Positions 1-13,764 of a DNA stretch of 64,000 nt are shown here, piece by piece. Each line of letters opens with the position of its first letter. Position 1 is the first letter of the stretch. Source of the DNA: Sclerodactyla briareus (lineage: Eukaryota > Echinodermata > Holothuroidea > Dendrochirotida > Sclerodactylidae); contig JAODTK010000444.1 in assembly GCA_026419785.1 (NCBI GenBank), positions 297,548-361,547 on the forward strand, written 5' to 3'. The notes under the pieces are model-generated. The model had not been told where the DNA came from, made no database searches, and was given only the letters and a program-made list of their open reading frames with translations. Made by a program: the position numbers and the translations under genes.

Positions 1-329
1 AATGGGTCCTGAGATAAAGTGATACTGATAAGGGTCATACAGAAAGTGATCATGTCTATTTGCATAATTTAGGCAATCTTAGTCATCATTCCACAGAAAA
101 CTATATGGTAGGACATGTTCCAATAATCAGCCCGTATGGATTTGAAATGGTCACTGATTATTAGGGTGTTTCTGTAAAATGGCTAATACCAGAATCCTAA
201 GCAACTCATTAAAGCCTTTAACTTGTGAATGGTGACTAATAGATGAAAACATTGATCGCTAACCATGGCGAGGAAATGGGGGCGGTCGCCTTGTGAAGAC
301 TCTATTACCCAACCTACCCCACTTGAAGT

Positions 330-705
330 TCATTAGCCTTTGAAAAGATCGGAGAAAAATATGCATCAAAGGTATTGAAAATGAATGCACTCATTCGATA
401 CTCCTCTACAGTAAGAACTTCAGTCAAAATTTACAGCACTCAAATCATTTTCTATTTCGGACAAATGGTGACCAGTCGGACGAATTCTGAAAAAGCAGCC
501 ACCCAAGCGTAACAAATGTATTCACTTTGCCACAAGGGACCTAGTCCACAAATTTGCAGATTTTGGCCTAATACTATCATTTCAAGTTTTTTTTTCTTCA
601 AGGTAGTTGTGATTGTAGATCAGTCAATACACTCACTTACTACAGTTATGGGTAGCGTCGTGACGGAAAGGAGACATGAAAGAAGGCTGAATGAACCGCA
701 GACTA
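330..705 (+). mobile_element. MITE family B, copy 1
   Basis: About 375 bp shared with two other places in the window (about 6066-6425 and 24026-24394). Shared landmarks, in order, are ACAGCACTCAAATCATTT, a GATCAGTCGG-like block, a stretch ending in GTAACAAATGTATTC, TTTGCCACA, and GGGTAGC followed by GGAAAGGAGACATGAAA. The copies differ by many substitutions and small indels, so they are old. No protein-coding capacity is seen. The open frame inside it is part of the repeat and not a gene. Copy boundaries are approximate. Confidence 0.6.
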
Positions 706-3456
706 AGTTATCAAAAACATCATGTAAAGTATCAGTGTCTGATTCATGGCCATCTTAGGCCTGGGTTACATTCCAAAAAACAGTATGCGTAAAACACCTA
801 CCTGACAATACTATATTCCACTAAACTTAGTTATAAAAAATCATCACTTGAATCAGTTGTCTTGACCTTCACGCTGCCCTGTGTGACCCTGTGCTGCAAG
901 AAGTCATGGATCGTGAACAGTCGGCAGTTGGTCCGGGGGGAGGCCTTACTGACAAGAATGCCTGCTCTAAAACTAAGTTATTAAAATATCATTAAAGCTA
1001 GCAGTAGTCCATACCTGACCTCTTTGACCGTGCTGAATGCTGACCCTTTGTAAAGAGGTCCACAGATGCATTAAAAGTAGCAGTGTGTCTGGGGGGGGGA
1101 TGCACTACTGACAATAAGGCTTGCTAAAACTAAGTTAGAAAATTATCAGAATCAAAACAGAAAGTAATCAGTTGTCCATTACTTGAACTTCATGACATCT
1201 GCGACAAAAGCCAAAGAAAGAAAAGCCCAAAGACCATCACGACAACAAATGCATCATTATACGGTCTCTAGGTGAGTGATCCATAGCAAGAAATAGGTAT
1301 CACCTCTCGTCATTATATTGACCTTCCTTACAGGAGTTACATAATAAACAGAAAATCATAGCCACGTGTATTCTCATACCAGTCTCTGCAATGGTTCTTA
1401 CAGTACATGACAACATTGCCTGATAAGTGATTGAGAAAACAAGTACCCATCAGATTTATAATGGCCCTATTTATATGGCTTTATTACAGGAGTTACAGAA
1501 GACAACAAGTACAGCAGCAGTGTGTCTTCAGTACTCAGCTGTGTGAGAGCTGCTAATGACAATGATGCCTGCTTACCGATGGTGACAGTGAGGCACTCAG
1601 AGGCAACGAACAGTCTATGGATCACAGGTGAATAATATCTGCAAACTCCCCTGGAACGAATACTAGGTGAGTGGTATCGATAAAAATACCCCTAACCATA
1701 TTCTGACTCTTCCAAGCACAAAAGGATGTATGGCTTAGATCTAAACTTATTTTAGAAGTGTAGTGAGCACATCGAATATTCCATCACCTACACATTTCTT
1801 TCTTCCAAATTAGATGCTATGACTCTACCACATTCACTTTAAGTTTTTATTTAAGGGTTAGGCTGTAGGGTTGAAACCTAAACTCATCCCTGAACACATT
1901 ATATTGCGGGTGGGAATAAATGATGACCTGCCCTACTGTAGCCATTCGATGAGGACAGCACCGGGGCAGCTCCAGCTGTGCCCTTTAATATGCACGTGAT
2001 ATAATAATAATACTAATTAAATTTATATAGCGCACTATCCAACAGTGGCTGCTCAAGCGCTTTACGGGTACGAAAAACAACCAATCAAATAAAAGACACA
2101 TAGATAGAAGCGAGCGGTACCGTACTGAGAAAAAAGAAAGGTCTTAGAAACCCCTGAATGGAAGAGGAATCCAATGATCTGAGATCAGTGGGAAGCGACT
2201 GAGTCCAAAGCCGAAGGTGCAAACACTGGACTTTCGGTCCCCAAACGTCCCATATGTTCGAGATATGGGTAATTGTGTTGGAACTTGTATGCGTTGCGAG
2301 TTGGCCTGTTGGTTATCTTTCGTACAACATGTAGTCAAGTAGACTGGAACCCGTGTTAAGAGCCTGGAAAACTAGAACAAGTATCTATAGATATACGATG
2401 ATGTACAGTCAGCCACGGCAACTCACAGGAGAATAGGGTCATGCGTGAAGTTCCCTGCCCTATGGACGATAGAGCTGCCCGTAAGATTCATGCTTGCCCG
2501 TGGCAAGGTTGATACACTGCTCAGTTGACATTTTTAAGAAGAGTGCCTGAATTAGTGTTGAAGCTAACTACAAAAATGTAATAAATCTATCGGCAAAATC
2601 CTTCCATACGAACCCCATTGTCTTTCTACTAGAATGGGCATCAATACTACAGTGTATGGGACCTAATTGACTTGGGTTCTTGTTTGGTGTAAGACCCTTG
2701 AGTCCTGTTTAGCTACCGCGTGTTACATACAACAAATTAGGCAAACAGCAATCATGGCATTACTCACATTCCTTGCTCACCTGAAGCACCGAGCAAGGCT
2801 AACTGTCCCCCAATTATGGTGAAGAATGTTGGTACATTACCACAAAAGATCTCTCACCATGATTGAACTAGTGTAATCTACTCTTCACCCTAACTGGCAA
2901 TCCTGCACCACCCCCCCCCACCCCCCCCGCCCCCAATATATGTCAAGACCCTGGCACGTCCTTTACCACTAGTCGGGATTTGGCAACCCCAATTGCCTTC
3001 CCATTTTCCAGCAACCGTCTGCTCTATTCGCCCGCACTCATGGATGAAGCCCCAGGCACCCTGTTTATCTTATCCTTGGGATCATTCCTCATACCTCTCT
3101 GACTTCTATCAATGTATGTCTGGTCCCCAGGGCTGGTATGCCTTTCCTCAACCATAATCATTCTAAACCAGCTGTTGACGCCTCTAGCACTGGTTCAATG
3201 AATGTGTCTTCAACAACATCAATACTCACTCATGTTCCTATACTCCCCCTCATGATTAGACCGTGGCGACCGGCAGAAGTTCTTGGAGGACGACACAGCT
3301 CTTGAGGAGTTGCTTGGACGAAGAGCGAGGAGACGCTGTCACAGCCAAGACTGTTGCTTCTCCGTTTGTCGTTATCAAGGAGAGGTCAAGAACTTTTAGG
3401 TGAAGGTTCTCAAATTAGAAACACATTGATAAGGCTTGATCTCACATCTTCTATGG
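706..3456. other. Non-coding stretch, no gene seen
   Basis: I see no exon with convincing splice borders. It holds a short ATTTATATAGCGCACTATCC motif near 2019, of a kind that recurs near 12752 (TATATAGCGCATATCC) and probably marks a SINE or MITE end, and a C-rich tract at about 2908-2935. Confidence 0.5.
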
Positions 3457-3460
3457 TTAA

Positions 3461-4072
3461 AGGACAACTGAAGGCTCGAATACAACCGAGGTTATTCCGC
3501 GGAGAATGGAAAACTTTACCTATAGGGTAAAACTCCCTTTTCTATAACAATGTTCCTATGTGGAGTTTATTGGCCTTCAAATGTATTGTTCATTTATGCA
3601 AGAAGAAATCAGGGAGAATCCCAATTTGCAATAACGCATGACGTCACATTTGGACAACACAGGAAATTCTGTTATGTATTCCTTGCTTTCCAATATTTTG
3701 TTGAATATTCCAAAAGCAAATTTCTGTTGTCTTTCTCTCACCAAGTGACCTTCACAAACACCTCCAACCCCTAACAAGCAATCTCTCTCATGACAATGAT
3801 CGAAATGCTTTTAACCCGCAGTGAAATATGTAGTTAATTCAATAGAACCAAAGAATGTTTCAGCATCGTGCAAGTATGACATTTATTATTGCATGTGGGA
3901 TGGCCTTCGCTCTTGTGCAATCACACCTGTCACAACGTCGAAGGACTGTAACTCCGCAACAGAAAGTCGTACAAAGCAACATTACTTGTCTTTTTTGGGT
4001 CATTTACATGATCGGACACTGACGCATACATTTTTTCTCCAGCTAATAGTATTAGCCTCTCCATAATGTCCT
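3461..4072 (+). mobile_element. MITE family A, copy 1 (TTAA target site)
   Basis: A 612-bp element that begins AGGACAACTG right after TTAA (3457-3460) and ends GTCCT right before TTAA (4073-4076). The ends are inverted repeats and TTAA is duplicated, as for piggyBac-type non-autonomous elements. Four related copies lie at 18395, 28647, 36155 (inverted) and 47189. Shared internal blocks include GGAGAATGGAAAACTTTA, GACGTCACATTTGGACAACA and TTGCATG near the 3' end. The overlapping open frames are not conserved between copies. The piggyBac assignment rests on the TTAA site only. Confidence 0.75.
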
Positions 4073-4815
4073 TTAAATGGACACTAAGGTATAAGATAGT
4101 CAGTCCCTCCATCAGCAAATATGCTGTTGGTCCTGCCCGGATAGACGGGCTCACTAAATACAGTCAAAATGAAATTAGAATTTCTGTTCCCAAAAGCAGG
4201 TCAAGTCCGAAATAGTCCTCCCCTCTTTGCATATTTGTAAGAAGCACTGTAATGTCAGAAGTGAAAATCTGTCATATTTTTCCTTTGGTGATCAGATGAC
4301 CAAATATTTGAGCCTCCGTTAATTGGGGATGTTCTGTTGTCTCTCAGATGTTTGTTAGGGGGTGTCTTTCCCAAGCATCTGAATCAATTTGTTTGGGACA
4401 AATTTTCCTGGACAACATGCGTATGTCAATCTATACATGTGCTAGTTTCAGCAAGATCAATATTCATCCAACACGTTTAAGAATATAGGGGTCAAGTGTA
4501 ATCTAGAGGTATTCGAACTGAAAATGGGGGACGCGTTCATTCCGGGGTTAACGGGTGTCAAATGTTCATGTGCCATATATTGAAATTTGGTGACAATCAT
4601 TAAGTGCAGGGCCAACATCAGGACCATGGAAACTTGAATGGGGTGTGCACTATTGAACGCTATAATACCTCAGTGTTATTTCTATAAATTTGAGCTGCAC
4701 GCACCAAAATGGTGCTCTAGTTTCTTTGCATTCTTCAATCTACCATGGTAGCTAAAAATTGAGCATTGTCATTCTGTTGTATTTGGTGCATTCATTGCAT
4801 TTCTTGTCATTTCAG

Positions 4816-5041
4816 GCTTTCCAGAGGAAGAATCCTGCAACATTGCCTCAGCTTGAGAAGATCAACAAGTCAGTAAATCGGCGGATGGCCCGTTAGACCG
4901 CACCTGACCCAAGTCTGCAAAACCTCCTTAGATGGTCCAACGGGCCAATAACCGCTGTGATGAGGTGCCCGCCGGGTAACGGAGCTAACTTCCGGAGGCT
5001 CAAGGCCCTACTCTACCAGAAGGAGGATTTGACAGAACCAA
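4816..5041 (+). pseudogene. Possible coding fragment, one in-frame stop
   Basis: After a good acceptor-like stretch (TTTCTTGTCATTTCAG ending at 4815) one frame reads about 75 codons with a single TAG. It includes the peptides LPQLEKINKSVNRRMAR and FRRLKALLYQKEDLTEPREP and ends at a TGA. The charged, helix-like composition differs from the surrounding random frames. I do not recognise the family. It could be a decayed exon, a fragment of a transposon protein, or chance. Confidence 0.25.
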
Positions 5042-5057
5042 GAGAGCCATGATCATC

Positions 5058-5525
5058 ATCTGGCTTCTGAGATGGACCTGCAGCTACCAATGTCGAACAC
5101 TTCTTCAGAGTCCGATGTCTCATTAAATCCAAGCAGATGAAAGTAAGCAATATCTAATAACCCCCTTAATCTTGTCTGTTGCTGACTCTATCTCATTGTA
5201 TTCAACTTACCCCAAATAGACTATGCACCCACCCAATGCCACGTTGAGCTCCTTGCAATTACACAAATGCGGGTTGGCCACCCGCAATCCCTTCTCTTTT
5301 TTGCCAGGCTATTTGTCTTAGTTCGTCGCGTTTTTTCGGCTCCTTATGCTATTGCCCCCAAAAAATCGTTCCTAGAGATGCTGGCTGGCTGCATCTGGCT
5401 TACTGAGATGGACCTGCAGCTGACCAATTGCTCAAACTGTTCTCAGAGGTCCCGATGTATCCATTAAATCCAAGCATAATAACATTAAGCGGATCTAATA
5501 ACCCCTCTAATCTTGTCTTTTCCTG
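5058..5525. repeat. Local direct duplication of about 120 bp
   Basis: The segment 5058-5180 (TCTGGCTTCTGAGATGGACC, then CATTAAATCCAAGCA, then TCTAATAACCCCC and AATCTTGTCT) recurs in diverged form at 5394-5525 in the same order. The spacing is about 336 bp. No coding function is evident. Confidence 0.6.
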
Positions 5526-6065
5526 AATCTGGGAAAAAAGGTTGGTATTCAGCCTGGTTTTGCAATTGGCCTTATAATGGTTATTTAAAAATCATGGTAT
5601 CAATGGCAATCTAAAAACACGGCACAGAAATCACTCTGTTGAACTTGTACAGAACACTCTTTGGAAACTATCCTTCTGAATATTACTCATCTACAAGACA
5701 AACTTTGCCGATATCCCCGCCACAACCTGTGGCGGTAGCTGGTGGGCAGGTGGAAAAGTTACGTCGGCCCCCCCCCCCTTCTCCTCTCTTTCTCCCTCTC
5801 GCTCACCTCTCTTATGAGCAGAGAGAACCTGAAGAAATGTCCCTATCAGGAAGAAATTGACTTGCCCCCTCTAACTTGGAAGGCTGGCTACGTGGCTGCC
5901 CCTCACAAGCACATAGCATTGGTTGAAATGGTAGGCATCGGATACGTTTCCAAGCGATGTTGCCTTGTGAATTTGGGCAATGACGTTACAAGCTTGTGAA
6001 TGGATCTTGTTTATATCCAACTTACTGTTTTAAAAAGTCGTATGTGGTTTTTTTTAACACATTTA

Positions 6066-6425
6066 TTAAAGCTATCATTCCCCTTTGGAAGACATTTCAA
6101 GAAAAGGCATCATGATATTGAACATGAATGCGTCTTTCGATACTTGTACGTCCCGTTCTAGACTCAGTGCAAAATTGCAAGTAACTCAATCATTTCTAGT
6201 TAGAGGAAATTGTGATCAGTCTGCCAATTTTTCAAAAAGCCGGCCAGGCGTTTTGTTTTTGCCACCGGATTATTCCACAATTGCAATTCTGACCAATACT
6301 ATCGTTCCAACATAATTTTTTTTCTTAATTGTATTTATTTGTTATTGAGTCATAACGAGGTTTACTTCAGTATAGAAGCTTTTGTGCTAAGTGGGGACAT
6401 GATTAAAGGCGAATGGAACTTTGAA
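6066..6425 (+). mobile_element. MITE family B, copy 2
   Basis: Diverged copy of the family-B repeat. It starts at TTAAAGCTATCATTC and ends near GCGAATGGAACTTTGAA. The middle keeps GTGATCAGTCTGCCAATTTT and AAGCCGGCCAGGCG, which match the copies at about 330 and 24026. No coding capacity. Confidence 0.55.
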
Positions 6426-6429
6426 CTGT

Positions 6430-8165
6430 TTATACTTGACTACTGTTCCAGCTTTATAAGTGCACTTTGCAACTGAGAACTCATTTATGAACTGTCTAGA
6501 CCTGGACTATGTTTCAGTGTCCAGTATGTGTACTACCACTGTTAACACATTTATTTAACCAGCCATGCAACAGAGATAGAACATACCCTTTTTAATTCCG
6601 GTCCTGTCCAACTGAGTCAAATGAACTCCTGAGGACCGGCAGCCAGAACTGCAAGTAATGCAGGACCCTCTGGCGTTCAAAAACATGCAAAAAAGGATAA
6701 TTTTTGTCAGTAATCTCTGACCTATAGACCATGCATCCATCGTATCTGGCCTTGCAGTCCTTCCAGCCTGAGTTGCGTTGAACCACTCTCTTTATGAGGA
6801 GATTGATGATTTCTCTGTGGGCTGATGCAGCAGTGTGAACCCATCAGATGCTGTCCGATAGAGGAAGACCTACACGACCTCCCCAGATACGCTCGATGAG
6901 TGTCTTCGCTCGAGATCAGTCGGTTTCAGAAAACTGCGAGGCTTCGTTTGCGATAGGCAACCAGCTGGCGGCAAAAGATATGCCATTTACAAAATATTGT
7001 AGCAATTTAAATACAGCCCAACGTGGTGTTGATGATGCATTCAAGTTGAAGAACCGGTTGTTGGGCCATACTCTCTGATCTAACATATCAGGTGTGTATT
7101 ATATGAGGTGGTCTAGAAAATTGGTTCCACTACATATAGAGGTTGGTACTTTTGTTGATAGTGAAGCCTATAAAACACTCCGGATGTGAGATTTCTCTGG
7201 GAATGGCAGAGGGTGGAAGACTTTCTTGGCTAGGGATAACTCATAGCTGCTGGGAATGGTTCAAATGCCATGCCCATTTTGTTTTCATAGAGTCCTTGGA
7301 CCCTGCGTAGGGGCAACGTACCACCACTCTCTGTTAGATTATCTCCTGTTGAAATTTGTCTAATAAGAACGCAGGGGTGGGGTAGTGGATAATTGTGCCC
7401 TATCTCACAACCTCCAGCTAATAAGGAGACTTTCCACTTTACTATGGACTCAAACCTCCGGCTATCATTATAGGCTTGCAAAAACAGGTTTGCCTGATTA
7501 AACATACCATTGTGGGAATTACTCTTCCCACAATGAAACTTCATGGTTAAAGAATCGGCGTTTCCTTCCATGCACGCGTGAGCAGGCGGGCGTCTAAAAT
7601 CGCTCACCGTTAGTTTCAATGGAGGGCCCGTATTTCCCATGCACGCGGCGGGCGGGCGTTTTCTCGAATCAGACATGTAAGGCAATTTTTTCTGGTAGCC
7701 CGCCGTGCCTGCATGGATTTTGTAATCATTTCCGGGATTCCCCTGCAATCTGACTAGCTTGTCAGCCCGTTAGTGCAGAGTAGAGAACGAAGTTATGTTC
7801 AAATCCTGTTCCAAGCAACACTCCTGACTGTTTCAAAACACTTGCCAATGAAAATCTTCTACAAATTCCTCCTCCATTTTTACAGCCCGATAGACACCTA
7901 TTTGAACACATATTTGCATGTTTAAACGCTTGACGTGTCAAGTTTATGCTATTATTCTAATTCTCCAAAACCTGGCAATTGTGAAGTTTTAATTGTATTT
8001 TATAGGCGCTATCGTTGAAACTAAACATTGGTGTTTTAGGTTTTAGCACCCTAGTTTAGTTTAGGTTTAGTTTAGTGACTCAGGGTCAGGAAGGAACAAA
8101 ATCCTCATAACGACCCCCCGGAGCCACCCACAACCCAGGAAAGAAAAATGAACCAAACACTAAAT
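6430..8165. other. Non-coding stretch with a GC-rich MITE remnant
   Basis: The only long open frame (172 codons, minus strand, 7230-7748) crosses a GC-rich patch at about 7560-7700 with the motifs CATGCACGCG and GCCCGCC. A related GCCGCGTGCATGGAA stretch lies near 12820, so the patch looks like a repeat end and the frame is not taken as a gene. No splice-bounded exon seen. Confidence 0.45.
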
Positions 8166-8169
8166 AAAG

Positions 8170-11060
8170 TCGCCCTGATTCCTGAAAATATCAGACTGTT
8201 CTTGAAGCATTCACACTCTTAGAGAGAACAACATTTTCAGGAAGACAATTCCACGCACTGATCACTCTCTCTGTGCGAGAAGAATATTTACTGAATGTCC
8301 AATCTTGTAGCGCTTGCCACGAAGCTTGAACGTGGCCTGCTATTTGCACAGTAACTTGGCAAATTTCAAAGAAGTCTGGACAAAGGCCATCAAGGTCCAT
8401 GGACAGTTTTTTGAAAACCTGGATCAAGTCCACCGGCCCCGAATTTCGCCTGCAGCTCCATGGTAGTTAGACCGAGACGCCTTAATCTTCCTCGATAGAT
8501 AAATTTTTTCAGACAGTCACTCATTCCTAGTTGCCCTACGCTTAACGTTTTCAATAAGCCTGCTTGTCTTTTGCAAAGTAGGGATTCCACACTTGTACAG
8601 AATATTCCAGGTGCGGTTCCTCACTCACCAGTTGCTTAAACAGCATTGACAACAATATCTTATCAAGGAAACTGAAGTGTCGTCTAATCAGCCAAGAATC
8701 CAATTACCTCTTCCCTAGCACAGCTTCGGCACACTGCTTGGAAGGTTTCAAATAAGAATCGAAACAACCCTAAGATCTTTTTCTGAAATCACCACTCCTG
8801 AATATTTGGCATTTTAACACTTGAAGGCACGTTGCGTTGTGAAAACCAACATGCTAAACTTTTGCAACTTGTCGCATTGAAACCATTTGTCCCATTCGGA
8901 AGACCATTTGGAAATTATATCCAGATCCCTATGACACAATTTCAGCAATCATCATTCGAAACCGACACCGTCCCGATACACTGGGTTAATCGTCCTGGAA
9001 CTTCTTACCCTTGGAATGAACAGAACATTAAAGATCGTCAATTACGCAGAAAGAGAACGGGCCTGAAAGAACCGATCCCTGGGGAACCCACTAGTGAACC
9101 TTTTGGGCCAAGAAGGAGACCGCCCATTAATTACACGTCGTTGTTCCCATTAATGGAAGCCACTCACGAATACACTTAAGGACATTCCCCCTCAATGCCA
9201 AAGCTCTCCAACTTGAGAGACGCTCATGAGGAACCTTGTCAAGCTTTCTGAAAGTCCCAGGAAAATTATTCCACAGCTGCCGTGTCAACAGAACATGTAA
9301 CATTTCCTAATTCCCAAGAGATAGTCAAACCGAACGATTTGTTCCTAATACACCCATGCATGAGAATCCCTGCTCCGACATGCCCCCCTCCATTAATAAT
9401 CACCATATGATGCCGAATGATTGATTCCATTACCTTTGCAGACAACACCTAGTAAGACTGACTGGGCCTGTAATTACATGAGAGAAAACCGTTTACCTTT
9501 CTTGAAAAATAGGAAAACTTTTGCTCTCCTCCAAATCTCCGACATAACTTTTTGCAGAGTCTTATGAAAATAATAGCTAATGGAACCACAAACTCGTCGG
9601 CCAAGGATTTTAGTATACAGGATAAACTCCGTCAGGACCAGGAGCTTTATCACTTTTGAGCTTCTGCAGTTTCTTCTCCTTTAACAACCAGGCAGCAACA
9701 CATATTACCAATACTATGGCGGAGAAACCCCCCGACCACTAGGTCACCAAAATTATCCATCAAGTTCCAGGAGTAAAACAGACGCATAATCATTATTTGA
9801 GAACCTTAGCCATCTCCTTGCTATCGCTGATTGTACTACCCGAGTTCTGAAGCCCTAGTCAGGACCAATGCTGTCCCTGACTTTCTGCTTCCCCCTCACA
9901 TAAGAGAAAATGCACGAGGATTCTCCTTGGTATTAGATGCAATCTGCCTCTCAAAATCAATTTTAGCACCAGAAACTAAACTCTGGACAAGCTTTTGCTG
10001 AATTTAAATGCTCTAGATCAGACACCACGGACCCAGAAACGATAAGTCGCCATAAAAAAAAAAATGTCGTCTGCTTACGTTTTGATGGCCAAGGACAAAA
10101 CTCCCTATTCAAATCATCCAGAGGCCTCTTGTTCTTACTGCGACGTTTCCTCCTCCAAGACTTAACTTTCATAACCCCCTCTTAACCTTTTTCAATGAAC
10201 CATTCCAAGAGTCAACAAGCTTCGTACGTTCTAGAAATTTTAAACGCCAATCTATTTTCGCTAAAAAACCTAGAGAGGCCATCGACATTGGCCCTCGCGA
10301 AACAAGGACCAACTCTACACTCTGGGGATATTGACGGAACCAGACACATTGTAAGCTAAATAATCGTGATCCACTTGCAAAACCGAGCTACCCGAAGCTC
10401 TTCTACATGTCTACGAATCTGGATCACTTGCTCAAAAACCTAAATCTAAAATATTATGTTTCTGGTAGGAAAATAGTACCTGCTATGAGAAAGGAACAAT
10501 CCTGCGTGCCATTGAAAAAGCCAGATCCATGACTAGCCACTAGTTACATCAAACCAAGAAATATCTGATCTTAATCACCCCGAAGGATGTACTCTTCCTA
10601 GAACTTTTCGAAAAGCATTTCGGCAAGAAGAGTTTTTTCTTCAGAGCAGTTGGAGAACGGTACAAAACTCCAACTAATAAGACAACCTGGGAATACCAGA
10701 TGAGATAGACGACTTTCACACCAAACATAGTTGACAAAACTTACACCATCTCGGCCTTCTCAAAACTCTTCAATTCAGACCACTCACCTACACAAAACTC
10801 CACCACCAATGCACGGAGAGTATCGGTCCTATCTTGGCTATAAACAACATAACAGGAGGTGACCTTCGGCTGTGGAAATATCACTGTACAACCACGACTC
10901 TGTAATACATGACGTCCACGGCTTGCGTTTCTGGACTAAATCTTGCCTCATCACTTGTGTCCTGATACTTTGAACATTAGCCACAGAGACAAAGACCGTC
11001 TGGCTAAACAATATCTAATCGCTACTAGTTGACTCTCGCCAGACCTCCCACTGCATGCTT
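8170..11060 (-). mobile_element. Decayed CR1-like LINE (endonuclease and reverse transcriptase)
   Basis: On the minus strand, fragments of a non-LTR retrotransposon ORF2 appear in the right order, separated by frameshifts and stops. The APE-type endonuclease leaves CITESWL near 10900-10950 and LLVGVLYRSPT near 10650. The reverse transcriptase leaves KAPGPDGVYP near 9640, VMESIIRHHMV near 9420, EKDLRVVS near 8770, PHLEYSVQVWNPYF near 8600, RGRLRRLGLTTMEL near 8470, and the C-terminal AWNCLPENVVLSKSVN near 8240. These motif types are known from CR1/L2-like LINEs. It is dead as sequenced. The 5' limit is uncertain, and the open frames at 11.3-11.8 kb might be remains of ORF1. Plus-strand open frames here, including the one at 8832-9179, are treated as shadows. 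Confidence 0.8.
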
Positions 11061-12660
11061 CCTATTAACACCCTGCCAGTAAGCCTAGGACACCAGAAAC
11101 CCTCGTCCCCATATTTAGTTTAAAAACCCTTCCACTCGGACATTTACCAACTTGGCCTAACAACTGGAAGCCCCCGCAACCGTTAAGGTGAGACCATCCT
11201 AGCGAAAAGATCCCTCAATTTCCCAGAAACCACGACATCCACCAAACTGAACGCCTCCTCAGTCGATTCTAATTCTAACCACCTGTTGAGACCCGCTATC
11301 GTCCTACTGCAACACGACGTCAAACCTAGGTAGAATGGCCGCAAATCGCGACTTTCGACCTAATGGACTTCAGCCTGCCAGCAAGATTCACGAGAAAGTC
11401 GGATCTTAGACGTCCTGACTGCACCCCGAGCTTCATTAGTTCCTCACTCGACAACCACCACCTCCACATCTCCCACGATCCTATTAACCCTCTCACTAAC
11501 TCCCCACCCTTCTCCCGGAAGACAACCGCGGTACGCTTGCGCTTATCTATGCGAACTGAATCCCCTTTCAACAATACCGGAACAATCGAATCCGCCCACC
11601 AGTGCAAACACTTCCGCTTTTAAACTCTTCCCTTTTACCATATCCCTCCCCCACAGTCCACCTTCACTTCCATCCGCCTCTACTGAAACCACCGGCTCTG
11701 ACTTTCCCCCCCCTCCTCTGTACTCACACCCGCCCCCACTCCATCCACAACTGACCCCCCTGCACTGACTCCTCAACTGCCAGCACCCTAAAACTATTCA
11801 TAGTGTCAATGCAGGACCACCCACTACTTCCGTTTTATCGGCAGCATCGCCCTCTCCTAAACTCTTCCCACTGACTCTCACTTGCCCCAAAGGCCTCGCT
11901 TCAAGCTCAGCTATCTATTACCTTCTTACATCTATAACTATACCCATCCGCCTTAGTGTCCCCAAGCTCACCCCCTTAAAACTCAGCCCCGATCAAAAAC
12001 TCAATCCACAAATCGCAGGGCCCGGACAGGCTATCCCTATATCCTTCCTCCCTAACCGCACAAATAAATAGAAGACAAAAAGTAAAAGAATAAAGAATAA
12101 GTAGGGGCCTACCAGTGACAACACTAATGCCAAAGAAAAAAAAATATAAGGGACAAAGCACATCACAACACTAACCAATCGGCAAACACAATAACTGCTG
12201 GGCTGAATACAAAATAAGGGCCTTTAAACCGGTTGACACTCAGTCCACGCGACGAACAAACCAGATTACTACAGTCAACACACAAACACAAGGAGCATCA
12301 CCATTGAACTGAACCTCATACAGCATGGGCCTATGGAGGGGGAACGCACATCAAACGGAATAAGCTTAGGGCAGGAATGCTCACGTAGAAGAGAACGACT
12401 AGGCTTGCAACTTCCACACGATACAAATAGGAATCAGCCAAACATGCAAGAATAAGAGATCCGTAGGAAATTCTAAGCACTTGAGAAATCACACGGCCCC
12501 GGAAAAGATGCAAAACACAGATCACACAAGATTAATATACGAATGATGCAAAAAATGCAGAAAATCAGTAAACAACAGAGCGATTGCAAAACGAGAACTT
12601 TAGACTTGTCGGTGGTGTTGCCCAATTCTCTACTACTAGTGCCTATGTCTCGTTGGTTTT
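11061..12660. other. Low-complexity, non-coding; possible LINE 5' remains
   Basis: C-rich plus strand with overlapping open frames on both strands (11326-11776) that look compositional. No motif recognised. Confidence 0.35.
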
Positions 12661-12668
12661 GATAAATG

Positions 12669-12670
<2 letters not shown>

Positions 12671-12699
<29 letters not shown>

Positions 12700-12722
12700 A
12701 AACAATAATAACAAAATTAAAC
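12671..12722 (+). repeat. AAT-rich microsatellite
   Basis: Interrupted (AAT)n tract. It is followed at about 12752 by TATATAGCGCATATCCACA, a motif like that at about 2023, and by GCCGCGTGCATGGAA near 12820. This suggests MITE or SINE ends flanking the tract. Confidence 0.7.
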
Positions 12723-12839
12723 ATATAATAGTAGGGCTAACACTGTTCTTATATAGCGCATATCCACACTTAAGGGTGAGAAGAGGTGCGTGATTTCAAG
12801 AAAACGCCCTGACCGCCCTGCCGCGTGCATGGAACACTG

Positions 12840-13764
12840 GCTTAAGATATAATGTAAATTCTACAAATCCACAAAACCTCCCTCTTATTGGAATAAGCTT
12901 CCTTCATGCCACATCCATGAGCTCACACAAGGTTTCTTACCTAATCCTCCCCATCTTTCCCCCTCCTGCCCTCCTGAAAAAAAATGCCTTCTGAGGAAGA
13001 TGACTATGCACTTGCCTTAAGGGGCCGATCCTTCCAGGTTCCACCATGATTGAGGTCAGGGGTGTGTGTATGTCTGTTGGTTTGTCTCATTTATTTCTTC
13101 CTGTCCATGGTTTCGTACATTCCGCTAAAAACCACCTTACCCCAATGCTAGATTTCCATCTTGAATGTCATCCATTATATACCATCCAGGAGTGGACTGT
13201 CATCTCCATGGAATATGCAGCTTTGGAGCTGTTCATGATCTCCTCACCATTTTCCTTATAGATACCTCGTCACACAGTTAACTAATATGTCTGCTCGCTT
13301 ACAATAGGTACGGAAAGCAATGTTGGGCAGCCTCTACTAATTTCTGGTCTCTCTTCTACTGTTTCCCTCATTAGTTGAGATTTATGAGCTGTATACTAAA
13401 AATTGCCCACCATTACCAAATTTATAGAGGAACCTACTTGCAGTCCAGACAAACCCTCTACCCTTGCTTTTCTCCCTAGTCTATCCTCAATGAAATATAT
13501 TGGTTTTCGAACAGCATTAGGTACACAAATTTTCTCACGAAATTCCTGTTTACACTTTGGAGTTGTTATCACGTCTGCACTCACGATATACTCACATGGT
13601 TTTGTAACACACAATCTGAGAATTTTGATCTTCAGATGTACTGCTCACCAACCGTGTATCCCCGGCTTGCTCTCTCAATATTTAATAAAGTTGTATTGTG
13701 TGTGCATTTTTTTTCCGGAACCTCTGGATATCAGTTTAACACGAACGACTGGTGTTTGTGGTTT
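12840..13764. other. No feature recognised
   Basis: Several open frames of 70-123 codons on both strands have no recognisable domain and no consistent exon borders. I see nothing I would call a gene. Confidence 0.4.

Noticed and set aside
7230..7748. 172-codon minus-strand open frame
   Set aside because: One of the longest frames, but it runs through a GC-rich repeat end also seen near 12820 and has no domain or splice context.
8832..9179. 115-codon plus-strand open frame
   Set aside because: Lies opposite the decayed LINE whose motifs read on the minus strand; treated as antisense shadow.
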